Shown here: piece by piece, positions 34,911 through 46,856 of the stretch
How positions within the stretch are numbered: the stretch's first letter is position 1
How the letters are laid out: each line of letters opens with the position of its first letter
Origin: Juglans regia
Lineage: Eukaryota > Streptophyta > Magnoliopsida > Fagales > Juglandaceae
NCBI RefSeq assembly: GCF_001411555.2
Contig: NC_049907.1
Span: 2,674,243-2,738,242, forward strand
DNA: 64,000 nt
Direction: 5' to 3'
Program-made: the position numbers and the translations under genes
Notes under the pieces: generated by a model
Told to the model about the DNA's origin: nothing
Databases searched by the model: none
The model's input: only the letters and a program-made list of their open reading frames with translations

Positions 34911-35713
34911 ATGGTTGCTTATAATTTACAGTCTCTTTGTTATAATCATCAACAAGTGTGATTGAACTTAATTGCATTTTGAATACATTGAGACGTCGGG
35001 AGATATATCACTTGTAAGGGGCCCCGGCCTTGCTTCCCCATCTTTCCGGCCCCAATGCAAAATATACAAAAATAAATAAATAATAACACGAATGAAAAAT
35101 ATATTACACATGAATTTAATGTATAGGATTCAAATGAATTTATTTCTTGAAATGTATAAAATGCCATGTCAAGGTAATTCTTAGTCAATATTAGAGGAAA
35201 GGAAAATAAAAAAGACAACAACATTTGCAAGTTTGTTTTTGGATTGTCCGAAGCAAAATTACAATATTAATTGAAGGAGTCGAATTTGTATGGTTTTTTC
35301 AATATCTGCAAGTGCTTGTAGTTGTTAAGAATGGTTCTCCCCATTAGATAAACAACTTTATTAAAAGCTGATCAAGAATCTACCGAGTCCTACCTGCTGA
35401 TCCTTGCAAGGAAAGACACAGACCGATTCATGAGTAACTCCCCTACATAGTATATATCTATCAATCAATCACTTCTAAAAACACAATGACTAAAATATAT
35501 ACTTCATGGATATATAGTAGTACTAGTACTGTATATATAAAATGGAGATCAGATCCTATTCCAGGCGTGATCAAGAGCCACCTGGTAATGGTTCTATCCT
35601 ACATGTCACGTTGATCAAGAGCGACCTGGTAATGGTAATGATTCAGATCCTAAGATATGTTTTTGCAAATTCGATCGACAACGAAGATTGTCTTGTATAT
35701 TTTGTTTAGCACG

Positions 35714-35762
<49 letters not shown>

Positions 35763-36310
35763 ACCAACGTTAATTCTCGTTGTAAAAAAAATTTGATGAT
35801 CATGTAGGTAATATTTTTATATAAAAATAATAAGTTTTATTTTAAATTTTATCATATTATATATATATCTTTGATTATTTTTAAAAATAGAATGATATAT
35901 AATAAATATATAATATTTTACACTAAGTAACTAAATAGATAGTATCTATTTCAAGTTAAATCAAAATGATCTAGCTATATAGTATTCCATGAAGAAGCTA
36001 GAAGAAGGGGCTTCGCTCATAGAGAGAGACGCGTGTACAAGAAACTTCAGGTTTTTTCAGTTTGGATGTGAATGGGTAAAACGATGGCTGCATGCAAAAT
36101 GTAGAGATGAACAATAGAATCAATAATAGAAAAATATTGAGGTGATCATTAAGGCTGCAGATTAATATTATTTGAAATGCCTGTGTATGAGGACAGTACT
36201 ACATGTACATGATTTAGTCTATTTAGACCAAGCACGTCCCTCACATTAATGTTAATTATCGTATTCAAGTCAATAATGATGGAAGAATATCGAGGTACTG
36301 AGAAAGGCTC
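34911..36310 (+). other. Downstream block of GLP gene 2, then another GLP upstream block
   Basis: 34911-35446 matches the downstream block of gene 1 and stops just at the relic's promoter. 35450-35760 is a segment that recurs at 50440-50700 (ATCTATCAATCAATCACTT) and ends in a 45-bp (TA)n tract at 35715-35759. 35760-36310 is a copy of the GLP upstream block also found at 24140-24690. No gene is visible. The short minus-strand frame at 35615-35803 is repeat-driven. Confidence 0.7.
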
Positions 36311-36314
36311 ATTC

Positions 36315-37833
36315 ATTTTTTTTTTTTATATGAAATCTAGAAATTCATAAATAAAAAGAGTTTACAGACATTTATCAAGCCAAATAGCCTGAGAAATAAA
36401 GTCCGGATAACATTCATTCCACATGGAGATGTCCTCCAGGTTCCAAGCATAACGAGCAAGAAGATGAGCAACCCAATTACCTTCTCGATAGACATGTTGA
36501 AACTTGCATTCAACAAACACTCTTAGCAACTTTCGTATTTCACTCAATAATGGATCCAACCTTGCATCAGAAGGAAATTCATTATTGAGTACTTGGATAA
36601 CCATCAAGCAATCTGATTCCACAATCAAACTGTGAATTCCCATACTAGCACAGAGCTGTAAGGCACGAAAAATAGCCAGAGATTCAACAGCTTCAGCATT
36701 AATCACTTCCAATTCTACCTTGCTTGCTGCCAACAACACCTTGCCTTCTTCATCTCTGAGCACCACCCCCACCCCAGCCTTATGAAGATCACCAAAAACA
36801 GCACCATCCACATTAAGTTTCAACCAACCCGGAGGTGGGGGCTTCCGGTCATAGTACTCTCGAACTTTCCTCCTGGGCAATTGTTTTAGATCAGTATAAG
36901 ATTGCATCACAGACAGTGCATGACCAATAACATGTTGTACCGCAGTACATTTATGATCATGAACCATTTGATTTCTTCTCCACCAAACTCCCCAGGCGAT
37001 AGCAAAGAAAGTAGCTAGCTCTTCCTCCTGTCCCTGATTTAAAATTGCCAAGGCTACTTACTGCATTGGTAAGTTACCTTCTAGCTGTTGAATGAGAGGA
37101 AAATAAGAAAGCCAGCTTGAATAAATATTAGGACAGTATAATAAAGCATGAGAAATGTCCTCGGTTTGTTGATTGCAAAAGCAGCAGGATCCTTCAATAT
37201 TGACATGCTTTTTAAGAAGATTCTATTGGGAAGGAAGAATCTCCTTGCATGCCGTCCAAGCAAAGACCTTTATCTTATTAGGAACTCTCATTTTCCACAA
37301 AGCCTTCCACAAAGATTGTTGTTGTCTGTCGTTAGAGCACTCCCTTCTGCCACCCTGAGATTGTAACATAAAAAAACATGTAGCAGCTTTTCACACTGAA
37401 ATTTCCACTCCTTTCATGGGACCAAATCCTCTTATCATGTTGCTCATTTGGATAGATCATTACTTTCAAAATATCTGTAACCAAACTTGGATTGAAGAGA
37501 GCTCAAAGTTGAACTAAATCCCAACCTCGCGAAACTAGATCAATTAACCTATCAACAAAAGCTTCTCTATACTCATCCGAAATTAAAATAGCTTCTTTCA
37601 TCAAAGACTAATGGCCTGGAATCCAAGGATCCCTCCAAAGCTTAGTTAGTCTACCATCTCCTATCCTCCATGACCACCCTTGACTCATCAACATCTTTGC
37701 CTCCCAAATGCCTCGCCAGGTAAAAGAAGGTCTCTTACCTAATCTAGCATCTAAGAACATTCCTTGAGGGAAGTATTTAGCCTTGAATACCTTATGGATC
37801 AAAGAATCTGTCTCCTGCATAAATCCTCCATTC
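36315..37833 (-). mobile_element. 5'-truncated antisense LINE L2
   Basis: On the minus strand, a linker (37820-37608, ending DPWIPGH), a zf-RVT-type region with stops, and then a complete RNase H-like frame (37051-36362) are present. The RNase H frame has LNVDGAVFGD (Asp), AEAVESLAIFRAL (Glu), IVESDCLMVIQ (Asp) and REGNWVAHLLA. The poly(A) tail appears as a T-run at 36315-36327. A short target duplication CATTC lies on both sides (36310-36314 and 37829-37833). The paralogous block at about 24690 lacks the insert, which defines the empty site. The element is 5'-truncated, as LINEs usually are. Confidence 0.92.
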
Positions 37834-38883
37834 TTATTTAGTACATGAGCTTATAAAAAAATATTATATATCAAGGTGATCAGAAAGGCATGCAGCAAAT
37901 CAATATTTTAAAGGCATATTTGGACGAACATTTAGACCAAGCTTATCAAAACTCACATTATTATCGTATTCACTTGTTAATTAATTTTTAATCACAAAAA
38001 ATGGGTATATATCTACTCTATTATAATAAATGACTATCTAACTGTGAATAGTAACTTTTGTTATTTTTTTGTTAATTTTTCTTGTTTTTTTCCGTTAAGT
38101 CTGTTAAATCCTGTTTCACCAAAAGGCGCTTAAAATCCTTGATTATTTGACGTGTAGCTCCCTTGTAAAATTTAATGAAGAATCTTGTTTTACCAAAAGG
38201 TCCTTAAGACCATTGATCATTTGACGTATAGCTCTCTTGTAAAATTTAATGAAAGATTATATTTTACCAAAAGGCCATTAATTAATAGCCTCGCGGCGCA
38301 TAAGAATTGACGTCTCTTTTTCATGTCCTTTTTGTCCTTTTTCGAGAGATATATCACTTGTAAGGGGCCCTGGCCTTGCTTCCTCATCTTTCCGGCCCCA
38401 ATGCAAAATATACAAAAATAAATAAATAATAACACGAATGAAAAATATATTACACATGAATTTAATGTATAGGATTCAAATGAATTTATTTCTTGAAATG
38501 TATAAAATGCCATGTCACGGTAATTCTTAGTCAATATTAGAGGAAAGGAAAATAAAAAAGACAACAACATTTGCGAGTTTGTTTTTGGATTGTCCAAAGC
38601 AAAATTACAATATTAATTGAAGGAGTCAAATTTGTTTGGTATTTTCAATATCTGCAAATACTTGTAGTTGTTAAGAATGGTTCTCCCCATTATATAAACA
38701 AATTTATTAAAAGCTGATCAAGAATCTACCAAGTCTTACCTACTGATCCTTGAAAGGAAAGATAGAGACCGATTCATGAGTAACTCCCCTGCATAAATAG
38801 CTAGGCATGCACCCATGCATTATTCTTCACCAGCCCCTCACCCAAAGCAAGAATATACGTACATAATACTGATAGCCTCAAAG
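37834..38883 (+). other. GLP unit that lost its gene (upstream block fused to downstream block)
   Basis: 37834-38340 matches the gene-1 upstream block (24697-25200). From about 38345 the sequence matches the downstream block of the GLP genes (compare 34995 onward, ATATATCACTTGTAAGGGGC). The GLP coding region and promoter expected between them are absent. Relic 2 follows. No frame here is convincing. The minus-strand frame at 38217-38597 overlaps the junction and is chance. Confidence 0.78.
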
Positions 38884-39106
38884 ATGATGAAAGTGTTCCC
38901 AAGTATCTTGTAATTGTGGGCCTGTTGGCTTTGGCTGTCTGATCTGCCTCTGCCTAGCTATGATCCTAGTCCTCTTAGAGACTTTTGTATCGCAATCAAG
39001 TACGGTTCCAGTGCTGATCGTTAGTACACTTAGTTCTCTCTGTGTTGGAAATAGTTTGAATTAGCATCTGGATTGTGTTACTTTTGGCACCACATGTTTA
39101 ATTTGT
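38884..39106 (+). pseudogene. Germin-like gene relic 2, exon 1
   Basis: The frame MMKVFPSIL is followed by a stop, then in another frame LLALAV, stop, SASA, stop, YDPSPLRDFCIAIKYGSSA and a GLP-type intron start. It is a close relative of relic 1. An LTR cluster (39107-43029) interrupts the intron, and the remaining exon 2 scrap lies at 43030-43190. Confidence 0.85.
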
Positions 39107-40275
39107 AACACCCCGGTCCTCGGAGAGGTCGGAGAGTTACTACCTGTCATCTAAGATCATCTTTCACAATATAAAAGGATATTCCGAAAGACTCCATAAA
39201 CACAACCTCTTTTAATTTCAAAAGAACTCCATAAATATAAATACTTCTATTACCACCAAAAATACATGAAACTCCTTCTTCACGGTCATCAAAATAATAA
39301 TCTAACAAATAGATCAACTCCTTAAGGCTTTAATAAAAGTGTCAACATCTCATTAACTAAATCAGTAAGACAAATTAATCTTCTAAATAGTAGTCTCCAA
39401 AAATTCAGCACTACTTGCATGCCCCCTCCACATAACAATCTTATTGGTTGCCCGCTTTCAGTCTTGATCCTCAGCTGAAATACTCAAATCATCTGAAAAA
39501 TATTGTGGAGATAAGGGGGTGAGTTATCAACAATTCAGTAAGCAGAGAACATATACTAGTATGTAAACATGAACATTTATCAAAATTTGGATAGCTGAAC
39601 AAAATATTTTCTTTCAGAATGTGGAATCAGAATACTTGTTTTTAAAATGCAAAATCAAAACATGTTACCAAAAGTATAAGAGTGAAACTCTGAGAAAACA
39701 TTCGTATTCAAAATTGTCTTTGGCAGAGCATAACTGAACATCTTCATCTTATTTTATCAAATCATAACAGAGACCATGTTTAACCCCCATGGTAAGATTA
39801 TGCATTCTACAGAAAGCCAAGCAGAACATAAATCACCATAAATATCAAAGCGATTGCACTCAGAACAGAAATCCACTATTATATCATGTGACAGGGCCAT
39901 AGGTCACTATTATATTCCGTGATAGGGCTAGAGGTCACTATTATATCCCATGACAGGGCTAGAGGTCACTATTATATCATGTGACAGGGTCAGATGCCAC
40001 TATTATCTCTTATGACAGGGCTACATATCAGAACAAAACAGAATCAAAATCACATCAAAATCAGAGTCAGAGTCAAAACAGAATCAGAACATCATGCCAA
40101 AAGTTTTTCAGATGCCAAATCATTCCGAAACATAGTACTGAACAAATTCAGATCACTTCACATTTTCCAAAACAAATTCAGAATATCTTCCCGTCATATG
40201 CAAAAATTATCAATTTCCATATTGGCTCATATTTTCTCAGTTCAATAACAAAATATCAAAAATAAGATCATGTCT
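39107..40275 (-). mobile_element. Outer LTR insertion in relic 2, 3' part (antisense)
   Basis: The segment begins TGTAACACCCCGGTCC, which is the complement of the 3' terminus of the LTR family seen at 1885-4844. Reading the minus strand gives the same landmarks (GATAACTCACCC, a ~31-bp minisatellite at 39890-40020). It runs to about 40272, where a second LTR begins. The other end of the insertion is at 43029. Confidence 0.8.
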
Positions 40276-41740
40276 TGTAACGACCCGATCCAATATTATT
40301 AGGGATAAGTTATTGATAATTTTATTGGGTCTAAATTAGACTAATGGGCTAAGTGGGAATTGGCCCGAATATTTATAAGATAGGTTGTATTATTTTTAGA
40401 GGTTGAGTCGAGGCCTATAATTCACTCAAAAAGCCCAAAAACTCGTACTCCCTAAAACGAGTCCCACACCTGTTTCCTTTAAACCGTGAAAACCAACTTA
40501 GTTTATAATCAGTTTCTCTACCCCACACATATCCACTCCCATGCACATGCATGTCTCTTTTCCTCTAGGTTTCCTCTTGATTCTCAATCACTATATATAT
40601 ATTTATATATTATGCTTATCCCTTCTGCATGGAAAGAAAACATCAAGCTGCAAAGCTCCCTTGAAGCCTTCCCCTCCATGTACGATGCTCCCCGTCCAGA
40701 GCACCTTGTGCCGACTTGCATGCCTAGAACCACCGTAGGAGGACCCATACACGTAAAACCCGATACCCCCACAACCTATTGCTCCGCAAACCACCATCAC
40801 TCAAGCTCCCCTGCAGCGACTCCACACTACCCAGACTTGCGTGAGCCTAGCCGTTGAAAAATCACCAACGAGATACTCTGTTTTACTGCACCTAATCAGA
40901 GGAAGTATTCTTCCCCACCGTGAGCCACAAGCTAGCCACCCACGTCGCCAGCTCCTCCACGCCATTACCACCTGCACAAAGATCACTGTCGAACCACCTC
41001 CCGGCCACCGTAGAAAGCGCCGACTAGTCTACGACCGTCGCCCCTCCTCTCTCTCTCTCGGTTGCTTTTCAGTGTGACAGAACTTTCTCTGTCTCCCTCT
41101 CTTAGTGTCGCACCATCGTGCTCAGAGGAGCCTCCTGTTACGCCGACCAGTCTACGACCGTCGCCCCTCCTCTCTCTCTCTCGGTTGCTTTTCGGCGTGA
41201 CAGAACTCTCTCTCTCCCTCTCTTAGTGTTGCACCACCATGCTCAGAGGAGCCTCCTGTTGCGCCGCCAGAGCCACCGTGCCATGCAGCCCCTCTTGGTG
41301 AGCCTCTGCCTCGTACGTCTCCCTCCCACTCCCCTGAGCCTCTATTGCTCTTTATGTTCTAAGTTTTGTTTTCTTTTAGATTTTAGTTTCTGCTGGTGTT
41401 AAATGAGATTACCTTTATGCCCTTTTAATCTATTATCTTGGAGGATAGTTATAAATTACATTTATAATTGTGCACTTAAGTATATGTTAGTTATGGAGAC
41501 TATTACGTCACTTTATTTTAAGTTGAGTTTAATTTTAGTTGCTCTTTATGTTTTAAGTTGTGTTTTCTTTTAGATTTTAGTTGCTGCTGGTGTTAAATGA
41601 GATTACCTTTATGCCCTTTTAATCTAGTATCTTGAAGGATTGTTATAAATTACATTTATAATTTTGCACTTAAGTATATGCTAATTATGGAGACTATTAC
41701 GTCATTTTGTTTGAAGTTGAATTGAGCTTAATATATTAAG
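40276..41740 (+). mobile_element. Nested LTR fragment of a second type
   Basis: The fragment begins TGTAACGACCCGATCC and is not related to the flanking LTR at this point. A similar leader recurs at 46030-46400. It contains two tandem duplications: a 123-bp unit (41021-41143 and 41144-41263, with GTCTACGACCGTCGCCCCTC) and a 194-bp unit (41347-41540 and 41541-41728). Its 3' end is not recognisable. The region up to about 41880 is unassigned. Frames such as 40486-40857 have no domain. Confidence 0.6.
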
Positions 41741-41879
41741 TTGAGTTTAATTTTATTAAATAAATATATTTGTCATAGACTCATTTTTATAAGAAAATGC
41801 TTAAAAAATTTGAAATGTATTTTAAAGTATACTATTGAGCTTATTATTTTAGTTAATATTCTCCTCTTTCTATTTAGTT

Positions 41880-43029
41880 TCCACATGATCAAATCACACA
41901 AACAACTTCATCATCCAATCCAACCGACCCCCTTACTCCTCAAACTCAATTCGGCACAACTAACCATTTCACAATAAATATGAGTTAGCGTAAACATACA
42001 TTTAAATTGCAAAAGTTTTTTGGAAAAAATACTTACAAAGATGAAAGGAAACTCTGGAAGATCGAAAGTGATGCCAAAACTGGTCTAGCAGCGGTTTCTA
42101 AGCAATGGCCATGGGTCACAAGAACCCAACTTTTGAATGAGGAAAAACGAAGACTTGGAATGGCTAGGGGAGGGCATAGGGGTGTTGGTGTAACTACTGG
42201 TGGTGGTGGTTAGCCGTGGGTGGCGGTGGTTGAAGGCCAAAACACCCAAATAAAAAATGGGGATGGAGGAGCTTCAAGGGTGGTAGGTCGGAGCTAAGGA
42301 AGAGTAGGTTAGGTAGCTGGAGGGCCGATGGTGGTGTGGTGAAAAGATGGTGGCCAAAAGGTGGCGCTTGAACACAAAGACTGTGCGGCTTGAAGCCGTG
42401 CATGGAGGCTAACGGTGATGCGAGAGAGGCTGAGACTAGAAGGGGAGGGTTGCCAGCCGATGGGGAAGAAGATGGGAGGGGCGGTGTCACTCACGAACAG
42501 TGCATGGCAGCGCACTGGGCAGATGAAGAAATGGACGGTGAGAAGGGAGAGGGGAGGGGGTTGTTGTGTGCAGGAGGAGAAAGAAGCAGAGGAAAAAAGA
42601 GAAAAATGAAAGAAGGAAAAAAGGAAAAAATAAAAGAGAAAAAAAAAAAGGAAAAAAAAAATTGAAGGAAATAAATGAGATCCAATCCTCATAACTTAGG
42701 TCACAAAATCGATCCAACAAAAAGAATTTCAAAATAGTAGGTTGAATAAAATAATTTAAATGCTGTAACTGAATAAAATAAAATAGTAAAAAATAATTTA
42801 AATGTTGTAACTGAATAAAATAAAATAGTAAATCCAACAAAGAAATAATTTAAAATAAAGAGCAAATTAAATAATAAACAATAATTAATAACAAGAAAGA
42901 CACATTGAAATAGATTTCACAACTTAAAATATCATAAAATAATATAACAAAACTCATATTATTTTAAAACAAGAGGACTAATAACAAAATAAATGAAATA
43001 ATTATTTAATTAAAGTACACGTAAATATG
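41880..43029 (-). mobile_element. Outer LTR insertion in relic 2, 5' part (antisense)
   Basis: Minus-strand reading from 43029 (TGTGATACCCC) matches the first kilobase of the LTRs at 50974 and 57896 (shared landmarks: GGATTGGATCTCATTT, CCACCCACGGC). The insertion's outer ends (TGTAACACC at 39107 and GGTATCACA at 43029) are flanked by related TAATT and TAATC, an imperfect target duplication. The many frames on both strands reflect the low-complexity, Pro/Ser/Phe-rich leader. Confidence 0.75.
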
Positions 43030-43190
43030 GGGTATCACATAATCTCTAGCAATATTATGGGCAGTGTAAACCTGTTGTGTGAAATACCGAAGCCTTTGCC
43101 TTTGTCAGTCTCAGCTGCGAGAATCCTGGGGTCATCACTGTAGCTAACCCAATCTTTGGATCTAATCCTCCTATCAATGCCTAAAATAAT
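43030..43190 (+). pseudogene. Germin-like gene relic 2, exon 2 remnant
   Basis: Beyond the LTR the intron tail (AGCAATATTATGGGCAGTGT, as in relic 1) is followed by [20 protein letters not shown] and then IFGSNPPIN and a stop. This matches the C-terminus of the GLP cupin domain. Most of exon 2, with the metal ligands, has been deleted. Confidence 0.85.
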
Positions 43191-43339
43191 GTAGGTTATG
43201 TTAATGTAGGTTTTTTTTAGTTTATTTATTCCTAAAATAAAACATGAATTGATGAGGCATAAATCCTAAAATGAGAGATTATATTAAAATAGGTTATGGC
43301 CCAAAAACTCTTATGGTGGGATAGGCTTTACTAGATTTG
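43191..43339. other. Short AT-rich spacer
   Basis: Nothing recognisable. It separates relic 2 from antisense LINE L3. Confidence 0.5.
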
Positions 43340-46020
43340 TTTTTTTTTTTTTTGGATGATATGAATGTAACACTTTTATTCATGAACAACCACAATTACA
43401 TCAAAGTTTCAGACCAAATTACTAAGTCGACTAGATGTATGGCATACTTTGCCAAAGTGTGTGCTGCTTCATTAGCCATCCATCCCTTGCATTGAATAGA
43501 ACAGTTCGTGAACATCTTCATCATATTCTTCACCTCACAAACCAGGTTACCCCATGCTAATCTTGGTTCACATGCCTTAATCAATTCATTGACTATAAGT
43601 AATGAATCACTTTCAATAATCAGTTCATCAATACCCATGGGAATGCAGATTTGTAGCCCTCTGAATATAGCCAGTAGCTCAATTTCCATCGTGTCATTCA
43701 CTCCATTTTCCTTCATACTTGCAGCCATAATCACTTCAAAGGAACTATTCCTTAAGATAACACCCCCACCTGCATGATTTAGAGTTGCAAAAATAGCCTC
43801 ATCTACATTTACCTTCAATGCATTTTGAGAAGGAGCCTGCCAACAGCAACTTGAAAGTTTTCTGGTTTGTTTCTGAACTCTAGCTTCCTTGTGATCCTTA
43901 GCCAAACTCAAAGCATGCTCAATTACTTTGTCTGTTGCAAGACTTTATTCTCAAAAATCTTCTGATTTCTTCTATGCCATAGACTCCAAGCAATAAGAAA
44001 AAACTAATCAAGATCTTCACGTTTACCTCCACTCAGCACCTTCAAAGCTATTTGCATAATATCCAACTTAACATTATCCGTCAGTAAATCAGGAAAGTAG
44101 TGCTTCCAAGACTGTCTAATAGAAGAGCAATAGCATAATGCATGTTCCACATCTTCATCCTCATCTGTCATTCACAGAGCGCTTCTTGGAGTACATGCCT
44201 ATCTTTAAGATTCCTTCTAGCTGGTAGTCCATTCCTACATGCTCTCTATGCAAAGATTTTAACCGGTACCTTCATCTGCCATAGTTTCCTCCGAAGCCTT
44301 CTCTAATCTTCTACATTGGAACACTCACCATTTTGCTTAAGTTGTTGTTGAAACAGATCATATGCACCCTTTACACTGAAACTCTAGACTTTTCATGTTC
44401 CCATATAAGACAGTCAAGTCTACTCTCTGCGCTAAGCAACAATTTAAAGACATCTTCTACTTCTCGAGGGGATAATAAACCTCCAACTTTTTCCACATTC
44501 CACCATCTTGTTTCTGCATCAATGAGATCTGCTACTGTTATTGCATCATGATCCTGTCCATGAGGACTCCTTTGTAGCAATTTATGCCCAGGCAACCAAT
44601 AATCAGTCCAGGCATTAGTAGACTTACCATCCCCAGCCCTCCATCTACAACCTATTAGCAAACGTTTCTTTGATTCCTATATCCCTCTCCAAACATATGA
44701 AGGGCAAGACCCTAAATTTGAATCACAAAAGCTTGAAGCAGAAAAATACTTAGCCTTAAACAGCTTGTGCAGCAAAGTTGTTACCTCAGTCATAATCCTT
44801 CATGCCTGTTTTGCAAGAAGGGATTGATTGAAAATTTGTAAGTCCTTGAATCCCATACCTCCTTGAGATTTTGACTCACGCATTTTCTTCCAACTAGCCC
44901 ATCTAGTTTTTCTTTCTTCCTTCATTTGGCCCCACCAGAAATTTGCCATCATATTTTCGAGCTCACTACAAAGGGTACTTGGTATTCTAAAGCAACTCAT
45001 TGTGTAAGTTGGAATTGCCAATGCTACTGTCGTGATCATTATTTCTTTGCCTCCTTGTGATAATTGCTTCTCCTTCCAACCATTCAGCTGGTGCCAAACT
45101 TTCTGCTTTAAATTTAAAAAATCTTGTTTCTTTTCTCTCCCCACTATAGGAGGAAGACCAAGATATCTTTCATATTGTTGGTGATGTTGGACACCCCAGA
45201 ATCTCATTATTTCCTCTTGTTGGCTGCTATGGACATTTGTGCTAAAGACCATTGATGTCTTTTCCTTATTCACCCTTTGACCCGATGCTCTTTCATATAT
45301 ATCAAGGAGTTGCTGAATATTTAAACAAGTTTGCAAAGTGGCCCTGCAAAACAATACACTATCATCTGCAATTAAGAGATGATTAAGCTTAGGAGCTCCT
45401 TTACAAATTTGAATACCTTCTATCTATTTTAATCTTTCAGCCTGTTGTACTAAAGTAATCAGTCCCTCTGTGCACAACAAGAACAGGTAAGGGGATAAAG
45501 GATCCCCTTGCCTCAAGCCTCGAGATGGAAATAAAGGACCTTGAGGTACCCCATTCACCAATATGGAAAAAGAGACTGATTTCACACAAAGCATTATCAA
45601 CTTGATCTGATTATCACCAAAACCCATTTTCTGCATAACAGCTTCTAGAAACCCCCATTCCACCCTATCATATGCTTTACACATATAAAGCTTTAGAGAC
45701 ATAGAGCTTTTCTTACCAACCTTTTTTTCTTTCTGAGGGAATGCACCAATTCATATGCCACAAGGATGTTATCAGTTATGAGCCTGCCATGGACAAAAAC
45801 ACTATGTGAGCTTGAAATAATAATGGGATGCACTTCCTTTAGCTTGTTTGCAAAAAACCTTTGAGATCAATTTATAGATTACATTACATTGACTAATAAG
45901 TCAAAATTCAGAAATCATCTCAGGCTGCTTCTTCTTTGGGATCAAGGTTATGAATGTGTGATTTATCTCTAGTGGGAGCTTACCATGGTTAAGAGCCATC
46001 ACAACGGCATCTGTTACCTA
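43340..46020 (-). mobile_element. Antisense LINE L3, RT to RNase H
   Basis: On the minus strand, RT fragments (about 46010-45710, then 45702-45424 with SMSLKLYMCKAYDRVEW and GLRQGDPLSPYLFLL) continue into RT thumb (45354-44800, with CLNIQQLLDIYERASGQRVN and FWWGQ), linker (44661-44371), a zf-RVT region and RNase H (43911-43396, LKVNVDEAIF, IIESDSLLIV, NEAAHTLAKYA). Several stops and shifts break it. The poly(A) end is the T-run at 43340-43353. The 5' truncation lies near 46020 and abuts an LTR fragment. Confidence 0.9.
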
Positions 46021-46856
46021 GTAGCCAACAATGTTCCAAAACTTCTGGATTTGATAATTAGGTTAAAGCTATATATTCAATATTTTAGGGATCAAGTGGA
46101 ATCTTATTACTGGGTAATTGGCCCAAATATATTATTGATCGATAGATTTATTTTGAACATGAGATTAAGGCCTGGTTTATTTATGAAACCCAAGCCCGTT
46201 AACGTATTCAATTTCAAAAAAATCTTACAATTTTAGAGTTCCATTCACGTTAAATTTCCTTGAACCCACTGTCTTTAAGATATTTAAACCCATGCACATT
46301 TCTTCCTATTTTTTACTTGGGTTTCAGCCACCTATATATATATATATATATATATCATCTCATGCACGTAGAACCACCCTCAATTAAGGTTACTGCACAT
46401 GATCCTAAATTTCTTCAGTTATTTTCCCTTTATTTGTCTCCCATGTACATTGAAGAACCAATCATCAGTATCCTTCACGTCACCCAGCTAGAGACTCCAC
46501 AACATTGTCCCTGCATTTACCAATAACCGCTGCCACCCAGCCTCCATCTCGCAGTAGCAGCCCGAACGAAAAACTAACCCACATGCCGAGATCTCACCTG
46601 CATGACAGAAGCCACTAGCTCTACTGCTAAGCCCCACGTGAAACCGGCAACCACCTTGACACCCTTCCATAAACCGCAACCATCCCACACCCAAGGCCAC
46701 GACAACCACCAAGTGGCACGACCATCCACATGTCCAAACAGTCCTCTATTTTAGCCACTTAAAAAGAGAGCGACCCCAACCATCAATTCCACCTTAAGCC
46801 GCAGCTCCCCGTGTCAAGCACAACCCCACCACAAAAGGAAATACACATGGCAGAGG
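46021..46856 (+). mobile_element. LTR fragment of the nested-type family
   Basis: It resembles the 5' part of the LTR at 40276: both have GGCCC-rich words such as AATTGGCCCAAATA and AAGGCCTGG, then an AT-rich tract and a CCAC-rich leader. No coding domain is visible. Boundaries are uncertain because both sides are LINE fragments. Confidence 0.5.

Noticed and set aside
42309..42692. Long overlapping frames on both strands near 42.2-42.8 kb
   Set aside because: They arise from the pyrimidine-rich LTR leader read on both strands; matching frames in sibling LTRs are not conserved.
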